A DNA stretch of 64,000 bases from Pseudomonas sp. CBZ-4 (lineage in GTDB: Bacteria > Pseudomonadota > Gammaproteobacteria > Pseudomonadales > Pseudomonadaceae). Within the stretch, counting starts at the first letter, position 1. Every line of letters begins with the position of its first letter. A program made the translations under genes and the position numbers. Below, piece after piece: positions 18,947 to 28,314 of this stretch. The notes beneath the pieces are model-generated. The model worked only from the letters and a program-made list of their open reading frames with translations. It searched no databases and was not told where the DNA came from. The DNA lies in contig NZ_ANNV01000098.1 in the NCBI RefSeq assembly GCF_000346755.1, positions 38,867-102,866 on the forward strand, in the 5' to 3' direction.

Positions 18947-19825
18947 TTAAACCAGGACGCCGGACTGGCGCAGGGCCTGTCGCAGCGGTTCGTGACAGGC
19001 TTCGCTGAGACGGGTGAGCGGCAGACGGATACCGTCCGGCATCAGGCCCATTTCAGTCAGCGCCCATTTCACGGGAATAGGGTTGGATTCGATAAACAGG
19101 GTCTTGTTGAGCGGCATCAGCTTCTCGTGGATCGCACGCGCGGTCACGGCGTCGCCGGCGATGGCGGCGGCGCACATTTCGCTCATGGCACGCGGGGCCA
19201 CGTTGGCGGTCACGGAGATGTTGCCCTTGCCGCCCAGCAGGATCAGCTCGACCGCGGTGGCGTCGTCACCGGAATACAGCAGGAAATCGCTGCTCACGCC
19301 GGCCAGGATGTCCTTGGCGCGCTGCAGGTCGCCGGTGGCTTCCTTGATACCGATGATGTTCGGCACGGTGGACAGGCGGATCACGGTCGCAGCCTGCATG
19401 TCGCAAGCGGTGCGGCCTGGCACGTTGTAGAGGATCTGCGGGATATCAACGGCTTCGGCAATGGTGCGGAAGTGTTGGTACAGGCCTTCCTGGGTCGGCT
19501 TGTTGTAGTACGGGGTCACCAGCAGGCAGGCATCGGCGCCGGCCTTCTTGGCGTTTTTGGTCAGCTCGATCGCTTCACGCGTCGAGTTGGCGCCCGTACC
19601 GGCGATCACGGCAATACGGCCCGCAACGCGCTTGACCACGAATTCGATGACCTGGATGTGTTCTTCCACATCGAGGGTGGCCGATTCACCTGTGGTGCCG
19701 ACGGCCACAATGGCGTTGGTGCCTTCTTGCAGGTGGAAGTCCACCAGTTTGCCCAGGCTGTCCCAGTCGAGATGACCTTGTGCATCCATGGGTGTGACCA
19801 GTGCCACCATACTGCCCGCAATCAT
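18947..19825 (-). CDS. dapA: 4-hydroxy-tetrahydrodipicolinate synthase
   Basis: Protein of 292 residues that condenses pyruvate and aspartate semialdehyde in lysine and diaminopimelate synthesis. The start at 19825 (MIAGSMVALVTPM) has AGGAG upstream; the frame is open further but the extension is not family-like. Landmarks: GTTGES near residue 45, the catalytic tyrosine in YNVPGRT and the Schiff-base lysine in GIKEATG. Confidence 0.97.
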   Translation of the reverse strand: MIAGSMVALVTPMDAQGHLDWDSLGKLVDFHLQEGTNAIVAVGTTGESATLDVEEHIQVIEFVVKRVAGRIAVIAGTGANSTREAIELTKNAKKAGADACLLVTPYYNKPTQEGLYQHFRTIAEAVDIPQILYNVPGRTACDMQAATVIRLSTVPNIIGIKEATGDLQRAKDILAGVSSDFLLYSGDDATAVELILLGGKGNISVTANVAPRAMSEMCAAAIAGDAVTARAIHEKLMPLNKTLFIESNPIPVKWALTEMGLMPDGIRLPLTRLSEACHEPLRQALRQSGVLV

Positions 19826-20098
19826 GCAACCGCTCCTGCCGGAAAAAGAGAGCCGTAATGGTACTGGCGCCAAGATGCTTGCACAAGCGAAGTACCGCCT
19901 GAGGATGCGTTCTGGCGCAACTAAACGACGGGCAATGCCATCATTGGGCCAAAGCCTGCCCTCAAGAGGGTCAAAAACCAGCCGTTCACGCAATGAAAAC
20001 GCCACCTCCTAGCCCTTGGCTGCGCTTTTCGCTACCCTTCAGCCTTTGATCGATACAGCCCACGCGGTATCGACCGCTCATCGCTTTAGGAAGGCTGC

Positions 20099-20659
20099 AT
20101 GTCCACCCCCACAGTTCGCGAACAATTCCTTGTTATCAGTGCCCTCGGCGCCAACCCCATGGAGCTGACCAACGTCCTGTGCCGCGCCAGCCATGAGAAC
20201 CGCTGCGCCGTCGTGACCTCCCGCCTGACCCGCCACGGCGAGTGCAGTGCACTGGTCTTGCAGATCTCCGGTTCCTGGGACGCCCTGGCGCGCCTGGAAA
20301 CCGGCCTGCCTGGCCTGGCCAAGAAACACGATTTCACCGTCAACGTGGTGCGCAGCGCCGCCCTGGAAAACCGCCCGCAGGCCCTGCCCTATGTGGCCTA
20401 TGTCAGCTCGGCCTACCGCTCGGACATCGTCAACGAGCTGTGCCAGTTCTTTATCGACCACAACGTCGAGCTGGAGAACCTGACCTGCGACACCTACCAG
20501 GCACCACAGACCGGCGGCACCATGCTCAACGCCACGTTCACCGTGACCTTGCCGGCCGGCGTGCAGATCAGCTGGTTGCGCGACCAGTTCCTGGACTTCG
20601 CCGATGCGTTGAACCTCGACGCACTGATCGAGCCGTGGCGCCCACAGAACCCAATGTAA
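20099..20659 (+). CDS. gcvR: Glycine cleavage system transcriptional repressor-like ACT-domain protein
   Basis: Protein of 186 residues with two tandem ACT-like domains (about residues 5-80 and 95-170), as in GcvR. It divergently faces dapA and precedes the peroxiredoxin gene by 10 bp. In enteric bacteria GcvR inhibits GcvA when glycine is scarce; that role here is by homology. Confidence 0.8.
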   Translation: MSTPTVREQFLVISALGANPMELTNVLCRASHENRCAVVTSRLTRHGECSALVLQISGSWDALARLETGLPGLAKKHDFTVNVVRSAALENRPQALPYVAYVSSAYRSDIVNELCQFFIDHNVELENLTCDTYQAPQTGGTMLNATFTVTLPAGVQISWLRDQFLDFADALNLDALIEPWRPQNPM

Positions 20660-20669
20660 GGAACGCTCC

Positions 20670-21143
20670 ATGCCGGTTGTCATCGACACACCCGTAGCCG
20701 ATTTCGAAGCCCAGGCCACCAGCGGCCAGACCTTCAACCTCGCCGCCCTCAAGGGCAAGCAAGTGGTGATCTACTTCTACCCGAAGGACAGCACGCCGGG
20801 TTGCACCACCGAAGGCCAGGGCTTCCGCGACCAGTACGCGGCATTCAAGGCGGCCAATACCGAAGTGTTTGGCGTGTCGCGGGACAGCGTGAAGTCCCAC
20901 GAGAACTTCAAGGCCAAGCAGGAATTCCCGTTCGAGCTGATCAGCGACAAGGACGAAGCGGTTTGCCAGCTGTTTGATGTGATCAAGCTGAAGAAACTGT
21001 ATGGCAAGGAATACCTGGGCGTGGACCGCAGCACGTTCCTGATCGACAAGGATGGCGTGCTGCGTCAGGAATGGCGCGGTGTGAAAGTGCCTGGGCATGT
21101 AGATGCCGTTTTGGCGGCGGCGCAGGCGTTGAACAAGGCATAA
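20670..21143 (+). CDS. bcp: Thioredoxin-dependent thiol peroxidase (BCP/PrxQ type)
   Basis: Peroxiredoxin of 157 residues reducing hydroperoxides. The peroxidatic cysteine is C45 in STPGCTTE. The alpha-2 resolving cysteine found five residues later in E. coli Bcp is absent here (GQGFRD); the only other cysteine is C99. So it may act as a 1-Cys enzyme or use C99. It follows gcvR closely and is probably co-transcribed. Confidence 0.92.
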   Translation: MPVVIDTPVADFEAQATSGQTFNLAALKGKQVVIYFYPKDSTPGCTTEGQGFRDQYAAFKAANTEVFGVSRDSVKSHENFKAKQEFPFELISDKDEAVCQLFDVIKLKKLYGKEYLGVDRSTFLIDKDGVLRQEWRGVKVPGHVDAVLAAAQALNKA

Positions 21144-21147
21144 ATAA

Positions 21148-21181
21148 ATTGTGGCGAGGGAGCTTGCTCCCTCGCCACAAT
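21148..21181. repeat. Perfect hairpin repeat between convergent genes
   Basis: ATTGTGGCGAGGGAGC followed by its exact complement forms a 16-bp near-perfect hairpin. It is a different palindrome family from the GGCTTGCCTG repeats. It lies between the ends of the convergent peroxiredoxin and perM-like genes and may stabilise or end both transcripts. Confidence 0.8.
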
Positions 21182-21183
21182 GG

Positions 21184-22257
21184 TTACAACATTGGCGCTA
21201 CCACCGGCTCTTGCCGAGGCCACGCATCCAGCACCGCCTTGAACAGCGTCGCCAGGGGAATCGCAAAGAACACCCCCCAGAACCCCCACAACCCGCCAAA
21301 CAACAACACCGCACAAATGATCGCCACCGGGTGCAGGTTGACCGCCTCCGAGAACAGCAGCGGCACGAGCACGTTGCCGTCCAGGGTCTGGATAATCCCG
21401 TAGACCGCCATCAGGTAGATGAACTGATCGCTCCAGCCCCACTGGAACAACGCGATCAACGTCACCGGCACCGTCACCACCACGGCGCCGACATAGGGCA
21501 CCACCACCGACAAGCCCACCAGCAAGGCCAGCAGCGCGGCGTAGTTCAAGTCCAGGGCGATGAAGGCGATGTAGGTCACGCCGCCACAGATGATGATCTC
21601 GATGACCTTGCCACGGATGTAGTTGGCAATCTGCCGATTCATTTCCTCAGCCACGCGAGTGATCAATGCCCGTTCGCGCGGCAGGTAGCCACGCACCCAG
21701 CGCCCGATCATGGCGCGGTCCTTGAGGAAGAAAAACACCAGGATCGGCACCAGCACCAGGTAGATCATGATATTCACCAGCAACGGCAAGCTGGACAAGG
21801 AAAAGGTCAGCGCCCATTGCCCGAACTTTCCGATCTCGCCGCGCGCCACTTCAATGGCCTGCAACACCTGCTCGTCCGACACCAGGTGCGGGTAACGCTC
21901 CGGCAACAGCAGCAACAACGACTGCCACTTGGCGAGCATGCCGGGCAGTTCGTTGAACAGGGTGATCAACTGGTGCCACAGCAACGGCAGCACCACCACG
22001 ATAAACAGCACCAGCAGCCCCATGAACAAGGCGAACACCAGCCCCACCGCCGCGCCGCCCGGCAAGCGCAAACGCTCCAGGGTGGTGACCAGGCCCTGCA
22101 TCAGGTAAGCCAACACCATGCCCGCCAATACCGGCGCCAGCATGCCGCCCAAGGTGAGCACCGCCGTAAAGGCGAGGAACAGCAGGACCGCCAGCACCAC
22201 CGCTTCTTCATCGGAGAAGTAGCGCTGAATCCAGTCTCGTAACACTTTGAACATCAA
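21184..22257 (-). CDS. AI-2E family/PerM-like transporter
   Basis: Inner-membrane protein of 357 residues with seven to eight predicted spans: two N-terminal pairs, a long periplasmic/cytosolic helical region (about residues 85-150), then a C-terminal cluster ending in GGLWGFWGVFFAIPLATLFKAV, the family signature. Family members export small molecules or act as Na+/H+ antiporters; substrate unknown. The tusA-like gene is upstream on the same strand. Confidence 0.85.
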   Translation of the reverse strand: MMFKVLRDWIQRYFSDEEAVVLAVLLFLAFTAVLTLGGMLAPVLAGMVLAYLMQGLVTTLERLRLPGGAAVGLVFALFMGLLVLFIVVVLPLLWHQLITLFNELPGMLAKWQSLLLLLPERYPHLVSDEQVLQAIEVARGEIGKFGQWALTFSLSSLPLLVNIMIYLVLVPILVFFFLKDRAMIGRWVRGYLPRERALITRVAEEMNRQIANYIRGKVIEIIICGGVTYIAFIALDLNYAALLALLVGLSVVVPYVGAVVVTVPVTLIALFQWGWSDQFIYLMAVYGIIQTLDGNVLVPLLFSEAVNLHPVAIICAVLLFGGLWGFWGVFFAIPLATLFKAVLDAWPRQEPVVAPML

Positions 22258-22285
22258 TCAACCTCGGCGTGGTGGGGCTAGTTTT

Positions 22286-22525
22286 TCAGGCCTTGCGCAA
22301 CCAGTAACGGTACACACCGGCGGCGTCTTCTTCGTGCAACAGGGTATGACCGGCCAACTTGGCAAACGTCCGGAAATCACGCTGGGAGCCCGCGTCCGTG
22401 GCGATGACCTTGAGCACGGCGCCGCTGGCCAAACGATTGAGTTCCAGCTTGGCCTTGAGCAAGGGCAACGGGCAATTGAGGCCGCTGGCATCGAGTTCGG
22501 CATCGAAGGCTACAGCGTCGGTCAT
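22286..22525 (-). CDS. TusA/SirA-family sulfur carrier protein
   Basis: Protein of 79 residues. The signature LDASGLNCPLPLLKAKLEL carries the CPxP motif; the cysteine accepts persulfide sulfur for tRNA thiolation or other transfer. The C-terminal half has the usual beta-alpha strands. It is transcribed leftward before the PerM-like gene, divergent from bepA. Confidence 0.9.
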   Translation of the reverse strand: MTDAVAFDAELDASGLNCPLPLLKAKLELNRLASGAVLKVIATDAGSQRDFRTFAKLAGHTLLHEEDAAGVYRYWLRKA

Positions 22526-22620
22526 GGTTTTACTCCGGGCATCCGTTTGGGCTGCTTAGAATATCTGGTCCGAAGCTCAGTGTCCGGCTACAGTAAGCTC
22601 TTTGTCGAAAGGCTCTGTGC

Positions 22621-24054
22621 ATGACTTTTTTGCGCCCCACCCTGCTGACGCTGGCTTGCCTGCTGGCCTCCCCAGGCTTCGCTGACGACCTGCCGTCACT
22701 TGGCGACGCCAGTTCTGCCATTGTCTCGCCTCAACAGGAATATCAGCTGGGCCGTGCGTGGCTGGCCTACCTGCGCGGCCAGGTCTCACAGCTCAATGAT
22801 CCGCAGCTCAAGGATTACGTCGAAACCAGCGTCTACAAATTGGTGGAGACCAGCCAGGTCAACGACCGGCGCCTGGAGTTCATCCTGATCAACAGCCCGC
22901 AGCTCAACGCCTTTGCCGCGCCCGGCGGCATCGTCGGGGTCAACGGCGGCCTGTTCCTCAACGCGCAGACCGAAGGCGAGTACGCCTCGGTACTGGCCCA
23001 CGAATTGGCGCACTTGTCGCAACGTCACTTCGCACGTGGCGTTGAAGCCCAGCAGCGCATGCAGATCCCGATGATGGCCGCCCTGCTCGGCGGCATCATC
23101 GCCGCCGCCGCCGGTGCAGGCGACGCCGGCATTGCCGCGATTGCCGGCACCCAGGCCGCCGCCATCCAGGAGCAACGCCGCTTTTCGCGCCAGAACGAAC
23201 AAGAGGCAGACCGCATCGGCATCCTCAACCTGGAAAAAGCCGGCTACGACCCCCGCTCCATGCCGTCCATGTTCGAACGATTGGGACGCCAATACCGCTT
23301 TGACGCCAAGCCGCCGGAATTCCTGCTGACGCACCCGGTGACCGAATCGCGGATCGCCGATACCCGCAACCGTGCCGAGCAAGCCAAGCCTGGCGGCAAG
23401 GAAGACAGCCTGCGCTATCAACTGATTCGTGCACGGGTGCAGTTGCAATACGAGGACACTTCAGGCCTGGCCGCCAAACGGTTCCAGGCGCAATTGGACG
23501 AGAACCCGAAAAACGATGTGGCGCGCTACGGCCTGGCCATTGCTCAGATCAAAGGCTCCCAGTTCAAACAAGCGCGGGAGAACCTCACGGCACTGCTTGC
23601 CAAGGCGCCGAACGACATTACTTACAACCTGGCGCTGATCCAGCTGGAAATCGACAACAACCATCTGCCCGATGCCCAGCAGCGTACCGATCGAATGCTG
23701 ACCCAGTATCCCGGCAATTACCCGCTGAATCAGATCCGGGTAGACCTGCTGCTCAAGCAAAACCGCACCGCCGAGGCGGAAAAGGCCTTGGACGGCCTGC
23801 TTAAATCCCGCCCTGATGATCCCGACGTCTGGTATCAGGTTGCCGAAACGCGCGGCCTGTCCGGCAATATCATCGGTCTGCATCAGGCTCGCGCCGAGTA
23901 CTTCGCACTGGTGGGCGACTTCCAGCAAGCCATTCAACAGCTGGACTTCGCCAAGCGCAGGGCGGGCAGCAACTTCCCGCTGTCGTCACGCATCGATGCG
24001 CGCCAGCGTGAGCTGATCGAACAGGAACGCCTGGTGAAAGGGATGATGAGCTAA
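22621..24054 (+). CDS. bepA: Beta-barrel assembly-enhancing metalloprotease (M48, TPR)
   Basis: Periplasmic protein of 477 residues. Signal peptide to about residue 21; M48 zinc motif HELAH at 127-131, third ligand region in NEQEADRIG; C-terminal TPR repeats from about residue 280. BepA (YfgC) helps BAM/LptD assembly and degrades misfolded barrels. Family length and domain order match. Confidence 0.92.
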   Translation: MTFLRPTLLTLACLLASPGFADDLPSLGDASSAIVSPQQEYQLGRAWLAYLRGQVSQLNDPQLKDYVETSVYKLVETSQVNDRRLEFILINSPQLNAFAAPGGIVGVNGGLFLNAQTEGEYASVLAHELAHLSQRHFARGVEAQQRMQIPMMAALLGGIIAAAAGAGDAGIAAIAGTQAAAIQEQRRFSRQNEQEADRIGILNLEKAGYDPRSMPSMFERLGRQYRFDAKPPEFLLTHPVTESRIADTRNRAEQAKPGGKEDSLRYQLIRARVQLQYEDTSGLAAKRFQAQLDENPKNDVARYGLAIAQIKGSQFKQARENLTALLAKAPNDITYNLALIQLEIDNNHLPDAQQRTDRMLTQYPGNYPLNQIRVDLLLKQNRTAEAEKALDGLLKSRPDDPDVWYQVAETRGLSGNIIGLHQARAEYFALVGDFQQAIQQLDFAKRRAGSNFPLSSRIDARQRELIEQERLVKGMMS

Positions 24055-24073
24055 ACCCCCGCACGGTGAGTTT

Positions 24074-24104
24074 GATCGTTCCCATGCTCCACGTGGGAGC
24101 GATC
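24074..24104. repeat. Short palindromic repeat
   Basis: GATCGTTCCCATGCTCC with its near-complement ACGTGGGAGCGATC; a Pseudomonas-type GTTCCCA palindrome. It precedes the bepA/mucD terminator. Confidence 0.55.
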
Positions 24105-24125
24105 TGAGCCAGCAAATTCCGCCCA

Positions 24126-24165
24126 CAAAAAAGCCCCGCCTTCGCTGACCGAAGGCGGGGCTTTT
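24126..24165. terminator. Bidirectional intrinsic terminator
   Basis: AAGCCCCGCCTTCG pairs with CGAAGGCGGGGCTT, with A- and T-runs on both sides. It lies between the convergent ends of bepA and mucD. Confidence 0.92.
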
Positions 24166-24180
24166 TATTGAGCTAGCGGA

Positions 24181-25617
24181 TTACTCGGCCAGCTTGAAGG
24201 TAATGAAGCTGGCACGTCCCTGACGCAACACACGCATCGACACCGAGCGATTCTTCGGCAGCGCCTTGGCGATGTCGGTGAACTGCTTGGTGCTGTCGAT
24301 CGCCTGATTGTTCAGGTGGGTGATGACATCACCTGGCTGCAGGCCGATCAGGGAAGCAGGACCGTCCTGCACTTCCTTGATCACCACGCCACTCTTGAGG
24401 TCGAAGCTTTTCTTCTGCTCATCGGTCAGCTCGACCACGGCAATGCCCAAACGATTGCTGCTGCGCTCGACACCCGGCTTGGCGTTGCCCAGGGCATCCA
24501 GCGTGGCGCCTTCCTCAGGGATGGCACCCACCGTCAGCTCAACGGTCTGGCGCTTGCCTTCGCGGATCACTTCAAGCTTGGCCTTGCTGCCCGCCTTGAG
24601 CGCGCCGACCAGATGGGGCAGATCCGCCGACATGACGATCGGCTGGCCGTTCATGGTCAGGATCACGTCACCTACCTGCAAACCACCTTTGGCCGCAGGG
24701 CCATCGTCCTGGATCTGTGCAACCAGGGCACCTGCCGGTTTGTCGAGACCAAACGACTCAGCCAGGTCCTTGTTCACTTCCTGGATCACCACGCCCAACC
24801 AGCCACGGCTGACCTTGCCACCGCTTTTCAGCTGGTTGGAAACGTCCATGGCCACGTCGATCGGGATGGCGAACGACACGCCCATGAAACCACCGGAACG
24901 GGTGTAGATCTGCGAGTTGATACCCACCACTTCGCCGGCCAGGTTGAACAGCGGACCGCCGGAGTTGCCCGGGTTGATCGGCACGTCGGTCTGGATGAAC
25001 GGCACGTAGTTCTCGTTCGGCAGGCTGCGGCCAATGGCGCTGACGATACCTTGGGTCACGGTGTGGTCAAAGCCAAACGGCGAACCGATGGCGACCACCC
25101 ACTGCCCGGCTTTCAAGTCCTGGGATTTACCCAGCTTCAGCACGGGCAGGTCTTTGCCGTCGATCTTCAGCAAGGCCACGTCGGAGCGCGGGTCAGTGCC
25201 CACCAGCTTGGCTTTCAGCTCGCTGCGATCCGCCAGGCGTACGAGGATCTCGTCAGCGTCGGCAATCACGTGGTTGTTGGTGAGGATGTAGCCATCCGGC
25301 GAAATGATGAAACCCGACCCCAGGGACTGGGCCTCACGCTGGCCACCGCCACCGCGCGGGGAACGCTGTTGCGGCATGCCGCGCTCGAAGAACTCGCGCA
25401 ACATCGGCGGCAGGCCTTCCAGGTCTGGCATCTGTTGGTTGGAGACTTTGCGATCCGGCAGTTTCTGCGTGGTACTGATGTTCACCACCGCAGGCGAGGC
25501 CTGTTCAACCAATTGGGTGAAGTCAGGCAGCTCGGCCGCTTGCGCAGGCAAGGCCTGGCCCAGCACCAATACCGTGGCGACGATGGATAGGTAAGACTTC
25601 AAACGTGGTATCGACAT
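24181..25617 (-). CDS. mucD: Periplasmic serine endoprotease MucD (DegP-like)
   Basis: Protein of 478 residues: signal peptide (to about residue 27), trypsin-like domain with catalytic His in TNNHVIADADE, Asp in RSDVALLKID and Ser in GNSGGPL, then two PDZ domains ending in the VGDVILTMNGQPI and PGDVITHLNNQ repeats. It degrades misfolded envelope proteins and restrains AlgU activation. It follows mucB directly; the 235 bp between holds no gene, so mucC is missing. Confidence 0.96.
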   Translation of the reverse strand: MSIPRLKSYLSIVATVLVLGQALPAQAAELPDFTQLVEQASPAVVNISTTQKLPDRKVSNQQMPDLEGLPPMLREFFERGMPQQRSPRGGGGQREAQSLGSGFIISPDGYILTNNHVIADADEILVRLADRSELKAKLVGTDPRSDVALLKIDGKDLPVLKLGKSQDLKAGQWVVAIGSPFGFDHTVTQGIVSAIGRSLPNENYVPFIQTDVPINPGNSGGPLFNLAGEVVGINSQIYTRSGGFMGVSFAIPIDVAMDVSNQLKSGGKVSRGWLGVVIQEVNKDLAESFGLDKPAGALVAQIQDDGPAAKGGLQVGDVILTMNGQPIVMSADLPHLVGALKAGSKAKLEVIREGKRQTVELTVGAIPEEGATLDALGNAKPGVERSSNRLGIAVVELTDEQKKSFDLKSGVVIKEVQDGPASLIGLQPGDVITHLNNQAIDSTKQFTDIAKALPKNRSVSMRVLRQGRASFITFKLAE

Positions 25618-25852
25618 ACAGCTCCCGTTACGACGAGCAGGGTTGAGCGACAGGGTTCAAGAAACGCCGGAAACTGCGACCGACATTTTTGTTCCGCGAA
25701 CAAAACAAGGCCAGGGCCGACAAGCCCTGACCTATAAAAAACATGGGGGATTTTTGCAAGTGAAAATGCTGATCCATTCATTTCATGCTCTCGGCAACCG
25801 ACCCGGCATGGGCTTCACAGTGAAAGCTCAAGATGAACATAGGATTAACAAC

Positions 25853-26815
25853 TCACGGCTGGGCGGTGGTCTTTTTTTCACCGCGCACGGATAGCGCGAT
25901 GCGTTCGGCGGTGCCGATGGGGATTTCGCCAACAACGGTCACCATCATCTCGCCATCCACCGTATTCAGGCGGCGCGATACGGCAACCGTAGGGCCCAGC
26001 TGGGTACGGGTCTCAGTCACGCTTGCGTCGTTGATCGGCTCAAGGAACACCGAGAAACGCGCCAGGCCGTCTTCATACATCAGGCTATCGACGGTGGCTT
26101 TTGTCTGGGTGTCTGTGCGGGCACTGCTGTTGGTCAGTTGAAAGCCTGGCGGCAACCATTCCATATGCCAGTGTTCGGTTGGCGCAACTTCTGACGCGTT
26201 ACCGTTGGCTGCGGCAATGGGCGTGCATTCGCTGCTGGGTTGTAAATCCCGATCCTCAGGCACGGCCGACGTGTTCAAGCGCGTGAACTGGAAACGCTCC
26301 AGCAGCTGCCCTTGGTCATTGAGCAACAGGGACTTGAGCGGCAAGGCGGTTTCACGGTCCAGGTGCAGTTCAAAGCCGTAGCGGTATTGGTCACGCGGCG
26401 TGATTGAAACGATCACCGCATTACGACCGGCCACACGGGATTTACCGATGACGGCCAGCTCATAGAATTCATTGAGTTTTTGCGGATCAAGCGCACGTGA
26501 TGGTGCATCACGCGAATTACCAAGGCCTGCGACAAGGGCGCCGCTGACACACTGGGTACGGCCATCCAACCGCACGACTTCCTGGGCCGAACCATCGAGC
26601 TGCAAGAGCCGCTCACGGACCTGACCGTCCTGGACGCGATGCCAGATGTCATGGGTAGAAAAACTGCCATTACGCTCGTAGACGAACGTACCTTGAAAGC
26701 TTTGCTGCTGCTCTGCACGCCCAAGTCGAGTCAGCCAGTCTTGGGCTTCATCGGCGTGGGCGGGGAGTGCAAACCAACCACTGAGCAAAAGCGTAAGGAG
26801 CGGTATGGCGCGCAT
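25853..26815 (-). CDS. mucB: Sigma factor regulatory protein MucB (RseB)
   Basis: Periplasmic protein of 320 residues with signal peptide cleaved after PAHA (about residue 21). It has the MucB/RseB large lipoprotein-like domain (FQGTFVYERNG...) and the smaller C-terminal domain that binds the MucA periplasmic tail and protects it from proteolysis. Upstream of mucD and downstream of mucA in the alginate/envelope-stress operon. Confidence 0.95.
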   Translation of the reverse strand: MRAIPLLTLLLSGWFALPAHADEAQDWLTRLGRAEQQQSFQGTFVYERNGSFSTHDIWHRVQDGQVRERLLQLDGSAQEVVRLDGRTQCVSGALVAGLGNSRDAPSRALDPQKLNEFYELAVIGKSRVAGRNAVIVSITPRDQYRYGFELHLDRETALPLKSLLLNDQGQLLERFQFTRLNTSAVPEDRDLQPSSECTPIAAANGNASEVAPTEHWHMEWLPPGFQLTNSSARTDTQTKATVDSLMYEDGLARFSVFLEPINDASVTETRTQLGPTVAVSRRLNTVDGEMMVTVVGEIPIGTAERIALSVRGEKKTTAQP

Positions 26816-26830
26816 AGAGCTCCTTACGGA

Positions 26831-27418
26831 TTAGCGGTTTTCCAGGCTTGCTGCGCGAGCATAGGGCAGAGCGGTTTCAGTGCCTTTCAGAGCTGATTCC
26901 TGAGCGTGTTGGCGCAGGTAGCCTGGAAGACGCTGGTCCTGCCAGCCGGATTGCCCTTGCAGAACACCATTGGCCATCGGACCGGTGGTGTCAGAGCTTT
27001 CCTTGTAGCCGGCCAGTACCGCTGGGCCTTTGACCTGAGGTCCAGCCATCACCGGTTGCTGAGTCTGCTGGGCCAGTTCGGCGCCGGCGATTTCGTCCTG
27101 GTTGTACAGGCGAACACCTGCCAATACCGCGACGGTCACCGAGGCAGCAACTGCCAGGCGACCCAAGCTACGCCATGGACCACGAGCAGCTTTTGCCGGA
27201 ACGGCTTCATCAGCCAGTGCGGCAGAAACGGCCGCAGCAATATCCAGACGAGGGATTAGTAGATCCTTGTGCATCACCGCCCGAGCGACTTGGTAACGAG
27301 ACCAGGTGTCACGGGTTTCGGCATCATCAAATGCGTTGAGCACTCGACGAAGTTCCAGTTCATCCGCTTCGTTATCCATCACTGCGGACAGCGATTCCTG
27401 CAGGGCATCACGACTCAT
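26831..27418 (-). CDS. mucA: Anti-sigma factor MucA
   Basis: Single-pass inner-membrane protein of 195 residues. Cytosolic AlgU-binding domain (residues 1-80, beginning REALQESLSAVMDNEADELE in family form), one span at about 85-105 (LGRLAVAASVTVAVLAGV), then the periplasmic tail bound by MucB. Intact length, so no mucoid-type truncation is seen. Confidence 0.95.
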   Translation of the reverse strand: MSRDALQESLSAVMDNEADELELRRVLNAFDDAETRDTWSRYQVARAVMHKDLLIPRLDIAAAVSAALADEAVPAKAARGPWRSLGRLAVAASVTVAVLAGVRLYNQDEIAGAELAQQTQQPVMAGPQVKGPAVLAGYKESSDTTGPMANGVLQGQSGWQDQRLPGYLRQHAQESALKGTETALPYARAASLENR

Positions 27419-27450
27419 GGCGGTTCCTCTCTTGGCTGTCGCCGCTGTCT

Positions 27451-28032
27451 TTAGTTTTCCTGCAACAACGGTTGCAAGGCTTTATCGATGGCTTCCCGGG
27501 CCCGGAAGATCCGTGACCGTACAGTCCCCACCGGACACTGCATGACGCTCGCAATGTCTTCGTAACTCAGACCGTCGAATTCACGTAAAGTTAACGCCGT
27601 ACGCAAATCTTCTGGCAGTTGCTGAATAGTGCGATGAACGGTGCCTTCGATCTCGTCGCGCAGCAATGCACGCTCCGGCGACTCGAGATCTTTGAGGCCG
27701 TGATCACCATCGTAGAATTCAGCATCTTCTGAACTAACATCGCTATCCGGTGGGCGGCGTCCGCGAGACACCAGATAGTTCTTCGCCGTGTTGATGGCGA
27801 TGCGGTACAGCCACGTGTAAAACGCACTGTCACCGCGGAAATTGCCAAGTGCACGGTAGGCCTTGATAAAGGCTTCCTGTGCAACGTCCTGCGCTTCATG
27901 GGTGTCGTGCACAAACCGCACGATCAACCCGAGAATTTTGTGCTGGTATTTCAGCACTAGCAGATCAAATGCGCGCTTGTCGCCGCGTTGAACGCGCTCG
28001 ACCAGCTGCTGATCCTCTTCCTGGGTTAGCAT
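27451..28032 (-). CDS. algU: ECF sigma factor AlgU (sigma-22/RpoE)
   Basis: Protein of 193 residues with sigma-2 (DVAQEAFIKAYRALGNFRG, YTWLYRIAINTAKNYL) and sigma-4 (LREFDGLSYEDIASVMQCPVGTVRSRI) regions. It directs envelope-stress and exopolysaccharide genes. The ATG at 28032 is chosen because GAGGAG is five bases upstream; a GTG two codons earlier is possible. Two self-recognised promoters lie upstream. Confidence 0.97.
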   Translation of the reverse strand: MLTQEEDQQLVERVQRGDKRAFDLLVLKYQHKILGLIVRFVHDTHEAQDVAQEAFIKAYRALGNFRGDSAFYTWLYRIAINTAKNYLVSRGRRPPDSDVSSEDAEFYDGDHGLKDLESPERALLRDEIEGTVHRTIQQLPEDLRTALTLREFDGLSYEDIASVMQCPVGTVRSRIFRAREAIDKALQPLLQEN

Positions 28033-28091
28033 GAACACTCCTCGTTGTGCTTGAAGGAGGCTTGCATAACTAAACGATCAGGCTTGCAAAC

Positions 28092-28118
28092 ATAGACTAG
28101 GACTTTTCGCAAAAGTTC
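28092..28118 (-). promoter_or_regulatory. AlgU-dependent promoter, proximal
   Basis: Minus-strand GAACTT, 16-bp spacer, TCTAT: the -35/-10 form recognised by AlgU/RpoE. About 60 bp before the algU start, consistent with autoregulation. Confidence 0.8.
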
Positions 28119-28286
28119 TCCCCCTCAAAGCAAGTTTCCGGCATGCACTGATTTGGCACACACGAAAAACGCAGCACGGGCAACGCCGACTGCGCGAATA
28201 ATCTTGTCGCCGGTTTTCTGACGCGTCCAATGCTCCCGACGGGCCAATAAACTCAACGTTTTCCCAGCTTTCGGGCAACCTGCTAT

Positions 28287-28314
28287 TGAGTCGGGGCTTA
28301 TGCAAAAAGTTCCC
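28287..28314 (-). promoter_or_regulatory. AlgU-dependent promoter, distal
   Basis: Minus-strand GAACTT, 17-bp spacer, TCAAT. A second AlgU-type promoter about 255 bp before algU, matching the multiple promoters known at this operon. The rest of 28,033-28,495 holds the divergent nadB promoter region and no gene that I can support. Confidence 0.7.

Noticed and set aside
24316..25590. Long plus-strand frame antisense to mucD
   Set aside because: mucD is unambiguous; high-GC codon bias produces long antisense frames.
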